A stretch of 44,363 bases of DNA from Acidobacteriota bacterium (GCA_030278895.1 JARXKK010000010.1:1-44363); one strand, 5' to 3'; positions 34,882-44,190 are shown, numbered from the stretch's first letter. Numbers and translations are program-made. The notes: generated from the letters alone by a model not told the origin.

Positions 34882-36545
34882 TGGCGAAAGTGACCGTCGA
34901 CGGAAGGGTCGTCGAAGTCCCGAACGACGCGAACGCCCTCGAGGCGTGCCGCGCCGCGGGCGTCGACGTCCCCCACTTCTGCTATCACCCGCGGCTCTCC
35001 ATCGTCGGCCAGTGCCGGATGTGCATGGTCGAGGTCGAGGGCGTGCCGAAGATCCAGGCCTCGTGCACGGTGCCCGTGCGCGACGGGATGGTCATCAAGG
35101 CCTCGACCGAAAAGGCTCTCGCGGCCCGCAACGCCACGATGGAGTTCCTTCTCATCAACCACCCGCTCGACTGCCCCATCTGCGACCAGGCGGGCGAGTG
35201 CAAGCTGCAGGACAACGCATTCGCGGCCGGCCTGCCCGTCTCGCGCACGTCCGAGCCCCGCCGGCAATTCCCCGGTTACGACCGCACGCCGATCGGCCCG
35301 CACGTCATCGCGGACATGACGCGCTGCATACAGTGCACGCGCTGCATCCGGTTCTGCGAGGAGATCACCGAGACGGGCGAGCTCACGTTCATCGAGCGCG
35401 GCGGGCACACCATCGTCTGGACGCACGAGGGCAAGGCGCTCGACAACGACCTGTCCGCCTGCGCGGCCGACGTCTGTCCCGTCGGCGCTCTCACGACGAG
35501 AGATTTTCGCTTCCGCAAACGCGTCTGGTGGCTCGACAAGACCCGATCCGTCTGCGACGGCTGCGAGATCGGCTGCAACATCTCGATCGAGCACCGGGAC
35601 CGCATCGTGTACCGCTTCCTTCCCCGCGTCGCCCCGGCCGTGAACGACTTCTGGATGTGCGACTACGGCCGTTTCCGCTCCGAGGAGCTCAACCGGCAGG
35701 ATTTCCTGAAGCCCGAGATCCGTGTCGCGGGCGGCGACGCGGAGCGCCGCCAGACGAACTGGGGCGAGGCGCTGGACGCGGTGAAGGCCGCAATCGAGAA
35801 AGATCCTTCGAAGGTAAGAGTCATTGGCTCCGCTTTCCTGACGACTGAGGAAGCCTGGCTTCTCGCCGCGCTCTGCAAAGATTCTTTGAAGGTGGGCTCT
35901 CCCGAGTTCACCGTGGACATCGGGCCGAAACGGCGGATCCGGAACAAGGTGGACGGCTGGATTTACGGAAGCGAGGCCGCGCCCAACAGCAGGGGCTGCG
36001 AGGCGGCCGGCCTCACGAGAACTTCTTCTCTTTCCTCTTCCTCCCCAGCAGTTCTCTATATCTCCGATGCGAGCTTCTCCGAAAAGTGCAAGGACCCCGC
36101 TTTCGTCGCCGGGCTGCGCCAGGCGTCCGTTCTCATCGTGCACGCCCGCACGCGCAACGCGCTGACGGACGCCGCGGACATCGTCCTGCCCGTCGCGCCT
36201 CTCTCGGGCAAGGAAGGCACGTTCGTGAACGCGAAGGGCCTCGTGCAGCGCATCGACACGGCCATCGTGTCGCCCCCCGTCGTGCGGACGGACCTCGAGG
36301 TGCTCCTGAACCTCGGCGCCCGCTGGAATGCGTTCGACACGCAGTGGACGGCCCGCGACGTGTTCGAAAAAATGCAAGCCTCCGTCGCCGGCTACGCCGG
36401 CCTCGCGTGGGACTCCGATGCCCTCGTCGGGAATCCGCCGTCCATCTCCCCAGCCGCCGCTTACGACGTGCTCGGGCTCGAGAGAGATCCGGGCGTCGAG
36501 GTCTTCTCGCGCCCGTCCGTCACGGCGCCGGACCGCCTGCCATGA
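34881..36545 (+). CDS. nuoG: NADH-quinone oxidoreductase subunit G, short form
   Basis: 554 residues, against about 780-900 in E. coli and Thermus. All N-terminal iron-sulphur sites are present: N1b (Cys34, 45, 48, 62), N5 (His94, Cys98, 101, 107), N4 (CIQCTRCIRFC plus CPVGAL) and N7 (VCDGCEIGCN with a downstream CDYGR), the last found only in some bacteria. The molybdopterin-like domain is greatly shortened. Residues about 305-400 are encoded with AT-rich codons (AAA GAT CCT; TCT TCT CTT TCC) and include a Ser run, unlike the rest. TGATG start overlap with nuoF; ATGA with nuoH. Confidence 0.93.
   Translation: MAKVTVDGRVVEVPNDANALEACRAAGVDVPHFCYHPRLSIVGQCRMCMVEVEGVPKIQASCTVPVRDGMVIKASTEKALAARNATMEFLLINHPLDCPICDQAGECKLQDNAFAAGLPVSRTSEPRRQFPGYDRTPIGPHVIADMTRCIQCTRCIRFCEEITETGELTFIERGGHTIVWTHEGKALDNDLSACAADVCPVGALTTRDFRFRKRVWWLDKTRSVCDGCEIGCNISIEHRDRIVYRFLPRVAPAVNDFWMCDYGRFRSEELNRQDFLKPEIRVAGGDAERRQTNWGEALDAVKAAIEKDPSKVRVIGSAFLTTEEAWLLAALCKDSLKVGSPEFTVDIGPKRRIRNKVDGWIYGSEAAPNSRGCEAAGLTRTSSLSSSSPAVLYISDASFSEKCKDPAFVAGLRQASVLIVHARTRNALTDAADIVLPVAPLSGKEGTFVNAKGLVQRIDTAIVSPPVVRTDLEVLLNLGARWNAFDTQWTARDVFEKMQASVAGYAGLAWDSDALVGNPPSISPAAAYDVLGLERDPGVEVFSRPSVTAPDRLP
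35801..35896 (+). repeat. Two copies of the degenerate AT-rich element within nuoG
   Basis: Copies AGATCCTTCGAAGGTAAGAG (35801-35820) and AGATTCTTTGAAGGTGGG (35879-35896) match the motif found in rnr and the FabD-like gene. The first contains the perfect palindrome CCTTCGAAGG. Both encode the peptide K-D-x-x-K-V, so here local protein duplication is an alternative explanation. Confidence 0.4.
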
Positions 36546-37591
36546 GCCCGGCACTCGTCGCCGCCCTCGAAGGCGCGGCCAAAATCGCATTCGTCTGGGG
36601 CGTGGTTCTCGGCGCCGTCCTCCCGAACCTCATCTGGGTCGAACGGCGGATGGCGGGTCTCATCCAGGATCGCCCGGGCCCGAACCGTGTGGGCCCGTTC
36701 GGCCTCTTCCAGGCCATCGCGGACATCCTCAAGATGTTCATGAAGGAAGACGTGGTCCCGATGTACGCGGACCGCCTCCTCCACACGGTCGCGCCCCTCA
36801 TCCTCCTCGTGCCTTCCATGGCGACGTTCGCGGTGATCCCGTTCGGATCTTCGATTCACCTCTTCGACCGCGACATCCCGCTCGTCATCGCCGACGTCAA
36901 CATCGGCATCCTCTACGTCTTCGCACTGACCTCGATCGGCATCTACGGCCTCGTCCTCGCGGGCTGGGCCTCGAACAACAAATTCGCGCTCATGGGCGGG
37001 CTCCGCTCTTCGGCGCAGGTCATCAGCTACGAGCTCGCGATGGGCATCGCGGCCATCTCGGTGTTCCTCGCCGCGGGCTCCCTGCGGCTCACGAAGGTCG
37101 TCGAATACCAGGCGTCCGGCACCTTTCTCGGGTTCCTGCCGCTCTGGAACTGCTTTCCGCAGGCCCTCGGCTGCATGATCTTCGTCGTCTCGGCGTTCGC
37201 CGAAACGAACCGGCTGCCATTCGACCTTCCGGAGGCCGAGGCGGAGCTGGTCGCGGGGTACCACACCGAATACTCGGCCTTCCGTTTCGGCATGTTCTTC
37301 ATGGCGGAGTACCTGAACCTCATCGCGGCCTCGGCCATGATGGCGACGCTCTACTTCGGCGGCTGGTCGCTCCCTGGGATTCACCCGTCGGGGATCTTCG
37401 GAGGCCTGTTCTCGATCGCGGTCTTCGCGGTCAAGACCGGCTTCTTCATCTTCCTCTTCGTCTGGGTGCGCTGGACGCTTCCCCGCTTCCGCTTCGACCA
37501 GCTCATGAACCTCGGCTGGAAGGTGTTCCTGCCGCTTTCGCTCCTCAACCTCGTCGTGACGGGCGCGCTCGTCCTCTGGGGGGTGATCTGA
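36542..37591 (+). CDS. nuoH: NADH-quinone oxidoreductase subunit H
   Basis: 349 residues with about eight membrane helices. WVERRMAGLIQDRPGPNRVG is the quinone-channel entry block, with the conserved ERR and GPNRVG. FAETNRLPFDLPEAEAELV and GYHTEYSAFRFGMFFMAEY are the conserved acidic loops. The start overlaps the nuoG stop. nuoI, which normally follows nuoH, is absent. Confidence 0.97.
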   Translation: MSPALVAALEGAAKIAFVWGVVLGAVLPNLIWVERRMAGLIQDRPGPNRVGPFGLFQAIADILKMFMKEDVVPMYADRLLHTVAPLILLVPSMATFAVIPFGSSIHLFDRDIPLVIADVNIGILYVFALTSIGIYGLVLAGWASNNKFALMGGLRSSAQVISYELAMGIAAISVFLAAGSLRLTKVVEYQASGTFLGFLPLWNCFPQALGCMIFVVSAFAETNRLPFDLPEAEAELVAGYHTEYSAFRFGMFFMAEYLNLIAASAMMATLYFGGWSLPGIHPSGIFGGLFSIAVFAVKTGFFIFLFVWVRWTLPRFRFDQLMNLGWKVFLPLSLLNLVVTGALVLWGVI

Positions 37592-38115
37592 TGCCGGCGC
37601 TGACCGGGCAGCTCGTCGTCTTCGGGTTCGCCTCGTTCGTCGCGATCGCGTTCGCGCTTCTCATGGTCGTCCAGAAGACGCCGGTGAGGAGCGTGCTGTC
37701 CCTGGTCGTGACGTTCTTCGGGCTCTCGGTCCTCGCGATCCTCCTCGCGGCGCCGTTCATCGCCGCGCTGCAGATCTTCGTGTACGCCGGCGCGATCCTC
37801 GTCCTCTTCCTGTTCGTCATCATGCTGCTCAACCTCAAGGAGGAAGCGGCGGACAAGGACGACCGGCCGGTCCAGCGGACGCTCGGTCTTCTCGTCGCCC
37901 TCGGCCTCGGCGGCCTCCTCGCGGGCGCCACGCTGCGCGCGCCGGTGCCGCCGCGCGGCTCGCCCGTGGGCGGGCCGATCCCGATGCCGGACGAGATCCC
38001 GGCCCTCGGGCGGCTCCTGTTCTCGAACTATCTCCTCGCGTTCGAGGTGCTGTCCCTGCTGCTCCTCGTCGCGGCGGTCGGCGCGCTCCTTCTCTCCAAG
38101 CGGAGGTTCGAATGA
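37591..38115 (+). CDS. nuoJ: NADH-quinone oxidoreductase subunit J
   Basis: 174 residues with five hydrophobic helices. LQIFVYAGAILVLFLFVIML is the conserved TM3 with its pi-bulge, followed by LNLKEE. The C-terminal helix ends in LLSKRRFE. TGATG overlap with nuoH places it directly after nuoH. Part of the proton-translocating arm. Confidence 0.95.
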   Translation: MPALTGQLVVFGFASFVAIAFALLMVVQKTPVRSVLSLVVTFFGLSVLAILLAAPFIAALQIFVYAGAILVLFLFVIMLLNLKEEAADKDDRPVQRTLGLLVALGLGGLLAGATLRAPVPPRGSPVGGPIPMPDEIPALGRLLFSNYLLAFEVLSLLLLVAAVGALLLSKRRFE

Positions 38116-38447
38116 CCGGCGTGCTTCCCGGGGTCGCCCCGATGGCCGTGCCGGCGGGCGCGTTCCTCGTCGTGGCCACGCTCCTCTTCGCGATCGGTCT
38201 CGCGGGGGCGCTCCTGAAGCGCAACGCGCTGTCGATCTTCCTGTCGATCGAGCTGATGATGAACGCCGTCAACCTGCTCTTCCTGACGTACGCGCGGATG
38301 CGCGGCGACCTCGCGGGGCAGATGATCGTCTTCTTCGTGATCGCCGTCGCCGCCGCCGAGGCGGCCGTCGGCCTCGCGATCTTCGTCGCGCTCTTCCGCG
38401 CCCACCGGACGGTGGACGTGGACAAGATCGCGCTCCTGAAATGGTAG
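38112..38447 (+). CDS. nuoK: NADH-quinone oxidoreductase subunit K
   Basis: 111 residues with three helices. KRNALSIFLSIELMMNAVNL contains the TM2 Glu of the proton path, and VIAVAAAEAAVGLAIFVAL the TM3 Glu, both highly conserved in NuoK. ATGA overlap with nuoJ; nuoL begins seven bases later. Confidence 0.96.
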   Translation: MTGVLPGVAPMAVPAGAFLVVATLLFAIGLAGALLKRNALSIFLSIELMMNAVNLLFLTYARMRGDLAGQMIVFFVIAVAAAEAAVGLAIFVALFRAHRTVDVDKIALLKW

Positions 38448-38454
38448 CCGCACG

Positions 38455-40455
38455 ATGAACCAGCTCTGGCTCATCCCCGTCCTCCCGCTCGCCGGCTTCC
38501 TCCTGAACGGCCTCGTCGCCCTCGTGTCGAGCTCGGCTCGCGCGGAGAGCGAGTCCGGCGCCGATCAACCGGGAGCTCCGCTTCCGTATGCCCAGCGGCT
38601 CTTCCACGGCATCGTGGGCGTGGGTTCGGTCGGCCTTGCCGCCGTGCTCTCGTTCGCGGCGCTCGTCCCGTACGTGCTGGGCTCGATGGCGGCGCCCGAG
38701 GGGCTCGCCCCCGTCGTGCAGACGGTCTATACGTGGATGGCCGCCGGCGACTACACCGTCGACGTGGCTTTCCGGCTCGACGCGCTGTCGGCCCTGATGC
38801 TGTCGTTCGTCACGTTCGTGGGAACGCTCATCCACGTCTACAGCGTCGGGTACATGCAGAAGGAAGAGGGTTACGGGCGCTATTTCTCGTACCTGAACCT
38901 CTTCATGTTCGCCATGCTCACGCTCGTCCTCGCGAACAGTCTGCCGCTCCTCTTCGTGGGATGGGAGGGCGTCGGCCTCTGCTCGTACCTCCTCATCGGC
39001 TATTACTACGACAAGGACTTCTGCGCCGCGGCCGGCAAGAAGGCGTTCATCGCGAACCGCGTCGGCGACTTCGGAATGGTCCTCGGCATCTTCGGCGTGT
39101 TCGCGCTCTTCGGCACCGCCGACTTCTCGTTCGTGGAGCTCGCGAAAAGGCACGTCCTCGCGGGGAACGCGCCGCTCGGCGTCTATGCGGTCTGCCTGCT
39201 TCTCTTCCTGGGAGCGTGCGGCAAGAGCGCGCAGGTGCCGCTCTTCGTCTGGCTGCCGGACGCGATGGCCGGCCCGACTCCCGTTTCGGCGCTCATCCAC
39301 GCCGCGACGATGGTCACGGCAGGCGTCTACCTCGTCGCCCGCTGCAGCGCTCTCTTCGTCCTGGCTCCCGACGCCCTCACGCTCGTCGCGTGGATCGGCG
39401 CGGGGACGGCGATTTTCGCGGCGACGATCGGCCTCGCGCAGAACGACATCAAGAAGGTCCTCGCGTACTCGACCGTCTCCCAGCTCGGGTACATGTTCCT
39501 CGCCTGCGGCGTGGGCGCCTTCGGGGCGGGCATGTTCCACGTTTTCACCCACGCGTTCTTCAAGGCCTGCCTCTTCCTCGGCTCGGGCTCGGTCATCATG
39601 TCGATGCACCACGAGCAGGACATGCGGAAGATGGGCGGCCTCGCCGCGAGGATTCCCCAGACGTTCCGGACCATGCTCGTCGCGACGCTCGCGATCGCCG
39701 GCGTGTTCCCGCTCGCGGGCTTCTTCTCGAAAGACATGATTCTCGGCTCGGCCGCGGCCTCGGGCCACTGGGCCCTCTACGCGGTCGGCCTCTTCACGGC
39801 GGGCCTCACGGCCTTCTACATGTTCCGGCTCGTCTCGATGACGTTCTTCGGGACGGCGCGAGGCGACGCCCATGCTCACGAGCACGCGCACGAGAGCCCC
39901 GCCACCATGACGATTCCCCTCTGGATCCTCGCGGCCTTCTCGGTCGTCGCGGGGCTCCTCGGCGTGCCGGCGGCGCTCGGCGGCTCGGACCGCATCGGCC
40001 GCTTCCTCGAGGCCTCCGTGGCGCACCCCGAGATCCACGAGATGTCGCACGGGCTCGAGATCGGCCTCATGCTCCTTTCCCTCGGCGTCGCCGTGACGGG
40101 CCTCGTCTGGGCGTGGCGCTGGTACGGCAGGGCGACCGGCCCCGTCGAAGCCGTGTCACCGCAGGCGCACGCCTTCTTCGAGAAGACCGGCTCTCTCGGC
40201 AGGCTCGTCGCGAACAAGTGGAACGTGGACGAAGGCATCGAGGCGCTCTTCCTCTCGCCCTTCCGGAAGATCGGGACGTTCCTCTGGCGCGGGTTCGACG
40301 CGCTGTTCATCGACGGCATCGCGAATGCGTCGGCGTTCCTCGTGGAGCTCCTCGGCGACCTCCTGCGCTTCTTCACGACCGGCCACGTCCGCAACTACGC
40401 GCTCGCGTTCACGCTGGGCTTCGCCGCCCTCGTGGCCTATGTGTGGTTGAGATAG
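38455..40455 (+). CDS. nuoL: NADH-quinone oxidoreductase subunit L
   Basis: 666 residues, the distal antiporter-like pump. FVGWEGVGLCSYLLIGYYY holds the TM5 Glu; FVWLPDAMAGPTPVSALIHAATMVTAG and DIKKVLAYSTVSQLGYMFLA hold the conserved Lys/His residues. A long lateral helix region lies near the C-terminus, preceded by a His-rich loop (DAHAHEHAHES, near residue 472) that could bind metal. Length is normal. Confidence 0.97.
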   Translation: MNQLWLIPVLPLAGFLLNGLVALVSSSARAESESGADQPGAPLPYAQRLFHGIVGVGSVGLAAVLSFAALVPYVLGSMAAPEGLAPVVQTVYTWMAAGDYTVDVAFRLDALSALMLSFVTFVGTLIHVYSVGYMQKEEGYGRYFSYLNLFMFAMLTLVLANSLPLLFVGWEGVGLCSYLLIGYYYDKDFCAAAGKKAFIANRVGDFGMVLGIFGVFALFGTADFSFVELAKRHVLAGNAPLGVYAVCLLLFLGACGKSAQVPLFVWLPDAMAGPTPVSALIHAATMVTAGVYLVARCSALFVLAPDALTLVAWIGAGTAIFAATIGLAQNDIKKVLAYSTVSQLGYMFLACGVGAFGAGMFHVFTHAFFKACLFLGSGSVIMSMHHEQDMRKMGGLAARIPQTFRTMLVATLAIAGVFPLAGFFSKDMILGSAAASGHWALYAVGLFTAGLTAFYMFRLVSMTFFGTARGDAHAHEHAHESPATMTIPLWILAAFSVVAGLLGVPAALGGSDRIGRFLEASVAHPEIHEMSHGLEIGLMLLSLGVAVTGLVWAWRWYGRATGPVEAVSPQAHAFFEKTGSLGRLVANKWNVDEGIEALFLSPFRKIGTFLWRGFDALFIDGIANASAFLVELLGDLLRFFTTGHVRNYALAFTLGFAALVAYVWLR

Positions 40456-40459
40456 AACC

Positions 40460-42079
40460 ATGAATCTCACCCACCTCCAGCCGCTCGGCGCCGATCTCCT
40501 CACGACGCTCGTGTTCCTTCCCGCGCTCGGCGCCCTCCTGCTCGCCTTTCTTCCCGGCTCGTCGAAGGTGGCCGCAAAGGCGGTTGCCCTCGCGACGTCG
40601 GTTCTCACGTTCGGCGTCAGCGTCCTCCTGTACCGGGGCTTCGACCCCGCGACCTCTCTCCCCGAAGCCTTCGCGATCGACCGGCCCTGGATTCCGCAAT
40701 TCGGAATCCGCTACCAGCTCGGGATGGACGGCCTCTCGCTCGCCCTCGTGCTCCTGACGACGCTCCTGACCGTCTCCGTCCTCCTCGTGTCGTGCGGACA
40801 GGAGATCGAGAAGCTCAAGGGCTACCTGATCGCGTTCCTGCTTCTCGAGACGGGCATGCTGGGAAGCCTGGTTGCGCTCGACGCGCTTCTTTTCTACGTG
40901 TTCTGGGAAGTGATGCTCGTGCCGATGTACTTCATCATCGGCGTCTGGGGCGGCAAGCGGCGCATCTACGCCGCCATGAAGTTCTTCCTGTTCACCCTCG
41001 TGGGCTCGCTCCTCATGTTCGTCGCGATCCTCTACACGGCGAACGTCCACCTGCACGCGACCGGAATCCAGAGCTTCTCGCTGGCCGACTGGACGCGGGC
41101 CGCCTCCGCCGGCGCCTGGCACCTCCCGGCGGGCACCGAGGCGCTCCTCTTTGGCGCCTTCGCCCTCGCCTTCCTCGTGAAGGTCCCGCTCTGGCCGCTT
41201 CACACGTGGCTGCCGGACGCCCACGTCGAGGCCCCGACGGGAGGCTCGATCATCCTCGCGGGAGTCCTCCTGAAGCTCGGAACGTACGGTCTCCTGCGCT
41301 TCGCCTACCCGCTCTTCCCGCACGCCGCCGCGCGCTACGGACCGCTCCTCGCCGTGCTTGCGCTCATCGGAATCGTCTACGGCGCGTGGGTCGCTGCCGC
41401 GCAGAAGGACATGAAGAAGCTCGTCGCGTACTCGTCCGTGAGCCACCTCGCGCTCGTCGTCCTCGGCATCGTCGCCGGGACGGGCGCCGCGCTCTCGGGA
41501 GCCATCTTCCAGATGATCGGCCACGGCCTCACGACGGGCCTTCTCTTCCTCCTCGTCGGCGTCCTCTACGCGCGCCGTCACACGCGCGAGATGGCCGACT
41601 ACGGCGGCATCGCGGCGCGCGTCCCGGTCACGACGACGCTTTTCGTCGTCGCCACCCTCGGCTCGATCGGCCTCCCGGGCCTCAACGGGTTCATCGGCGA
41701 GTTCCTGATCCTCGGCGGCGTCTTCCAGGTCTCGGTCGCCTGGGCCGCGATCGCGGCTACGGGGTTGATCCTCGGCGCGATCTACCTCCTCACGCTGGTC
41801 CAGAAGGTGTTCTGGGGCCCGGACACGGTCCCTGCGAACCGCACGCTCACGGACATCAACGGCTGGGAGCTGGCGGGTGCGTTCCCCCTCGTGGTCCTCA
41901 TCGTCTTCCTCGGCGTCTTCCCCCGGCCGCTCCTGACGCTCGTGGACGGCAGCGTGAAGACCCTGCAGCGCGTGGGAGCGCGCGTCGGCCCGAACGAGCT
42001 CCGGCCCGCCGTCCGACCCGGCCTGACGCGCCTGGGCCTCCACGAGATCGAGACGCCGCGGGCGGAGGCCTCCCGATGA
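40460..42079 (+). CDS. nuoM: NADH-quinone oxidoreductase subunit M
   Basis: 539 residues, the second antiporter-like pump. FYVFWEVMLVPMYFIIGVWGG has the TM5 Glu. LWPLHTWLPDAHVEAPTGGS and MKKLVAYSSVSHLALVVLG hold the conserved Lys/His residues. The last residues (about 515-539) form a short basic tail. It starts four bases after nuoL and overlaps nuoN by four bases. Confidence 0.97.
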   Translation: MNLTHLQPLGADLLTTLVFLPALGALLLAFLPGSSKVAAKAVALATSVLTFGVSVLLYRGFDPATSLPEAFAIDRPWIPQFGIRYQLGMDGLSLALVLLTTLLTVSVLLVSCGQEIEKLKGYLIAFLLLETGMLGSLVALDALLFYVFWEVMLVPMYFIIGVWGGKRRIYAAMKFFLFTLVGSLLMFVAILYTANVHLHATGIQSFSLADWTRAASAGAWHLPAGTEALLFGAFALAFLVKVPLWPLHTWLPDAHVEAPTGGSIILAGVLLKLGTYGLLRFAYPLFPHAAARYGPLLAVLALIGIVYGAWVAAAQKDMKKLVAYSSVSHLALVVLGIVAGTGAALSGAIFQMIGHGLTTGLLFLLVGVLYARRHTREMADYGGIAARVPVTTTLFVVATLGSIGLPGLNGFIGEFLILGGVFQVSVAWAAIAATGLILGAIYLLTLVQKVFWGPDTVPANRTLTDINGWELAGAFPLVVLIVFLGVFPRPLLTLVDGSVKTLQRVGARVGPNELRPAVRPGLTRLGLHEIETPRAEASR

Positions 42080-43536
42080 CCGGCTTCCTTCACGTCGGCG
42101 GCGCGGACCTCGCGTGCGTCGCCCCCGAGCTCGTCCTCGCGGCATTCGCGACCTTGATCCTCCTCCTCGACGCGTTCGCGCGGCCGATCCGCGCGTCTTT
42201 CCCGTACGTGACGCTCTTCGGCCTGGCTCTCGCGAACCTCGCCGGAAGCAACGTCCCGGGGCTGTTCTTCGGCGGAGCAGTCGAATCTTCCGGTATGACG
42301 CGCTTCATCGAGCTCGTCGCCTGCGGCGCCGTGGCCCTCGCCGTGCTCGGCGGAGCGGCTTCTCTCGAACGGGACCGCCGCAACCAGGGCGAGTTCTACG
42401 CCCTGCTTCTCTTCGCTGCGGCCGGGACCATCGTGATGGTGCGCGGCGTGGACCTTCTCGTCGTGTTTCTCGGCCTCGAGCTGATGTCCCTCTCGCTCTA
42501 CGTCCTCGCGGCCTGGTACCGCGACGTCCCGGCCGCCACCGAAGCCGCCCTGAAGTACTTCCTCATGGGCGCTCTCGCGTCGGCCTTCCTTCTCTACGGC
42601 ATCGCCACGCTTTACGGACGGCTCGGGACGACGCGCCTCACCGTCCTCCAGGGGCTCTCGGCGAACAGCTCCTTCGTCCCGTTCGACCTGCTTCTCTCGG
42701 TCGGCCTCCTCGCGATCGTCGCGGCCCTCTCGTTCAAGATCGCCCTCGTCCCGTTCCACGGCTGGGCGCCCGACGTCTACCAGGGCATGACGACTCCCGC
42801 GGTCACCTTTCTGTCGACCGCCCCCAAGGCGGCCGCCCTCATCGTCCTCCTGCGCCTCCTGCATGCGCTTTTCCCGGCGGGCCTGACCGAACCGTGGCGG
42901 CCCCTCCTCGCGATCCTCGCGGCGCTCTCCATCCTTTTCGGAAACATCGTCGCGCTGTCGCAGCGGGACCTGAAAAGGATGCTCGCCTATTCGGGGATCG
43001 CGCAGATGGGGTACGCGGCGATCGCCGTCGCGACGTTCACGCGGGACGCATTCGAAGGAGTTCTCGTGTTCCTCGCGGGCTACCTCGTCACGAATGCGGC
43101 CGCCTTCCTGACCGTCGCGGCCCTCTCGGGAGGCGAGACGGAGCCGCGCACGCTCGCGGACTTCGCTGGCCTCGGCCGGCGGCGACCGGTTGCGGCCGGT
43201 GTCCTGACGCTTTCGATGCTGTCGCTCGCCGGAATTCCTCCCACCGTGGGGTTCATCGGAAAGTTCCTCGTGTTCCGGGCGGCCGTCGACTCCGGTCTCG
43301 TCGCGCTGGCGCTGATCGGCGTCCTAGGCAGTCTCGTGTCGGTCGGGTATTACCTCCGCGTCGTCTACGTCGTCTGGATGAAGGAGCCCGTCCACGAAGT
43401 CTCTCTCGTGCCGGAGGATCTCCTTTCCGGAGCCGCGTTCCTCCTGACGGCAGCCCTCATGCTGGCCTGGGGCCTCTTCCCGCGCGCCCTCCTCGAGCTC
43501 GCCCGAGGGGCCGCCATGACTCTCTCCGGACGCTGA
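42076..43536 (+). CDS. nuoN: NADH-quinone oxidoreductase subunit N
   Basis: 486 residues, the third antiporter-like pump. VFLGLELMSLSLYVLAAWYR has the TM5 Glu. FKIALVPFHGWAPDVYQGMTTP is the TM7-8 block and LKRMLAYSGIAQMGYAAIA the broken-helix region. Normal length. ATG at 42076 overlaps the nuoM stop. The rex start follows after three bases. Confidence 0.97.
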   Translation: MTGFLHVGGADLACVAPELVLAAFATLILLLDAFARPIRASFPYVTLFGLALANLAGSNVPGLFFGGAVESSGMTRFIELVACGAVALAVLGGAASLERDRRNQGEFYALLLFAAAGTIVMVRGVDLLVVFLGLELMSLSLYVLAAWYRDVPAATEAALKYFLMGALASAFLLYGIATLYGRLGTTRLTVLQGLSANSSFVPFDLLLSVGLLAIVAALSFKIALVPFHGWAPDVYQGMTTPAVTFLSTAPKAAALIVLLRLLHALFPAGLTEPWRPLLAILAALSILFGNIVALSQRDLKRMLAYSGIAQMGYAAIAVATFTRDAFEGVLVFLAGYLVTNAAAFLTVAALSGGETEPRTLADFAGLGRRRPVAAGVLTLSMLSLAGIPPTVGFIGKFLVFRAAVDSGLVALALIGVLGSLVSVGYYLRVVYVVWMKEPVHEVSLVPEDLLSGAAFLLTAALMLAWGLFPRALLELARGAAMTLSGR

Positions 43537-43539
43537 ACC

Positions 43540-44190
43540 GTGAGAAGACCTTCGGAGCGGACTGAACCCGTCCCCGAGGCGACAAGCCACCGCCTGTCCC
43601 TTCTCCTGCGCTCTCTGCGCGGACTCGAATCCGCCGGCGTCCACACCGCCTCGTCCTTCGAGATCGCCGCGCGCTACGGCCTCAATTCCGCGCAGATCCG
43701 CAAGGACCTCGCGCAGTTCGGAGAATTCGGGGTGCGCGGGCTCGGCTACCGCGTCCACGAGCTCAAGGCGGCCCTCAAGGCTCTCATGGGACTCGACAGG
43801 ACGCGCGTCCTCGGCATCGCGGGCGCCGGAAACCTCGGCCAGGCGCTCGCCGATTCCCGGAACTTCAACGCGGAGGGTTTTCGCGTCGCCGCGCTCTTCG
43901 ACCTCGACGGCCGCAAAATCGGAGGGCGCTCCCGCACGGGAGTGCCCATTCGGGACATCTCGACGCTCGAGGAAGCCGTGCGGGAGCTGGGCATCGAAAT
44001 CGGGATCATCGCGGTCCCGGCCGAGGGCGCGCTCCCGATCGCGCAGCGCATGGCAGCCGCCGGCATCGGCGCCCTCCTGAATTTCGCGCCCGTAACGGTT
44101 CCCGCGCTCCCGGGCCTCCTCGTGAAAAACGTCGACCTGACGTTCTTCCTGGAGAACCTGTCGTTTCAGCTCGCGGTGACGAAGGCCTAG
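43540..44190 (+). CDS. rex: Redox-sensing transcriptional repressor Rex
   Basis: 216 residues from a GTG three bases after nuoN. N-terminal winged helix (residues 18-85): SSFEIAARYGLNSAQIRKDL, then FGEFGVRGLGYRV, the DNA-reading helix and wing of Rex. The Rossmann NAD(H) domain begins VLGIAGAGNLGQALADS. The C-terminus VDLTFFLENLSFQLAV is the domain-swapped helix of the Rex dimer. Rex is released from DNA by NADH. With a Rex operator before nuoA, it should repress its own operon when NADH is low relative to NAD. Confidence 0.96.
   Translation: MRRPSERTEPVPEATSHRLSLLLRSLRGLESAGVHTASSFEIAARYGLNSAQIRKDLAQFGEFGVRGLGYRVHELKAALKALMGLDRTRVLGIAGAGNLGQALADSRNFNAEGFRVAALFDLDGRKIGGRSRTGVPIRDISTLEEAVRELGIEIGIIAVPAEGALPIAQRMAAAGIGALLNFAPVTVPALPGLLVKNVDLTFFLENLSFQLAVTKA

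Noticed and set aside
39876-39905. His-rich stretch in nuoL as a separate metal-binding small ORF
   Set aside because: It is in frame within NuoL and lies in a variable loop; no independent start or ribosome binding site.
38269-40050. Long minus-strand frame opposite nuoL
   Set aside because: His/Asp/Arg-rich antisense shadow of a well-conserved membrane protein.
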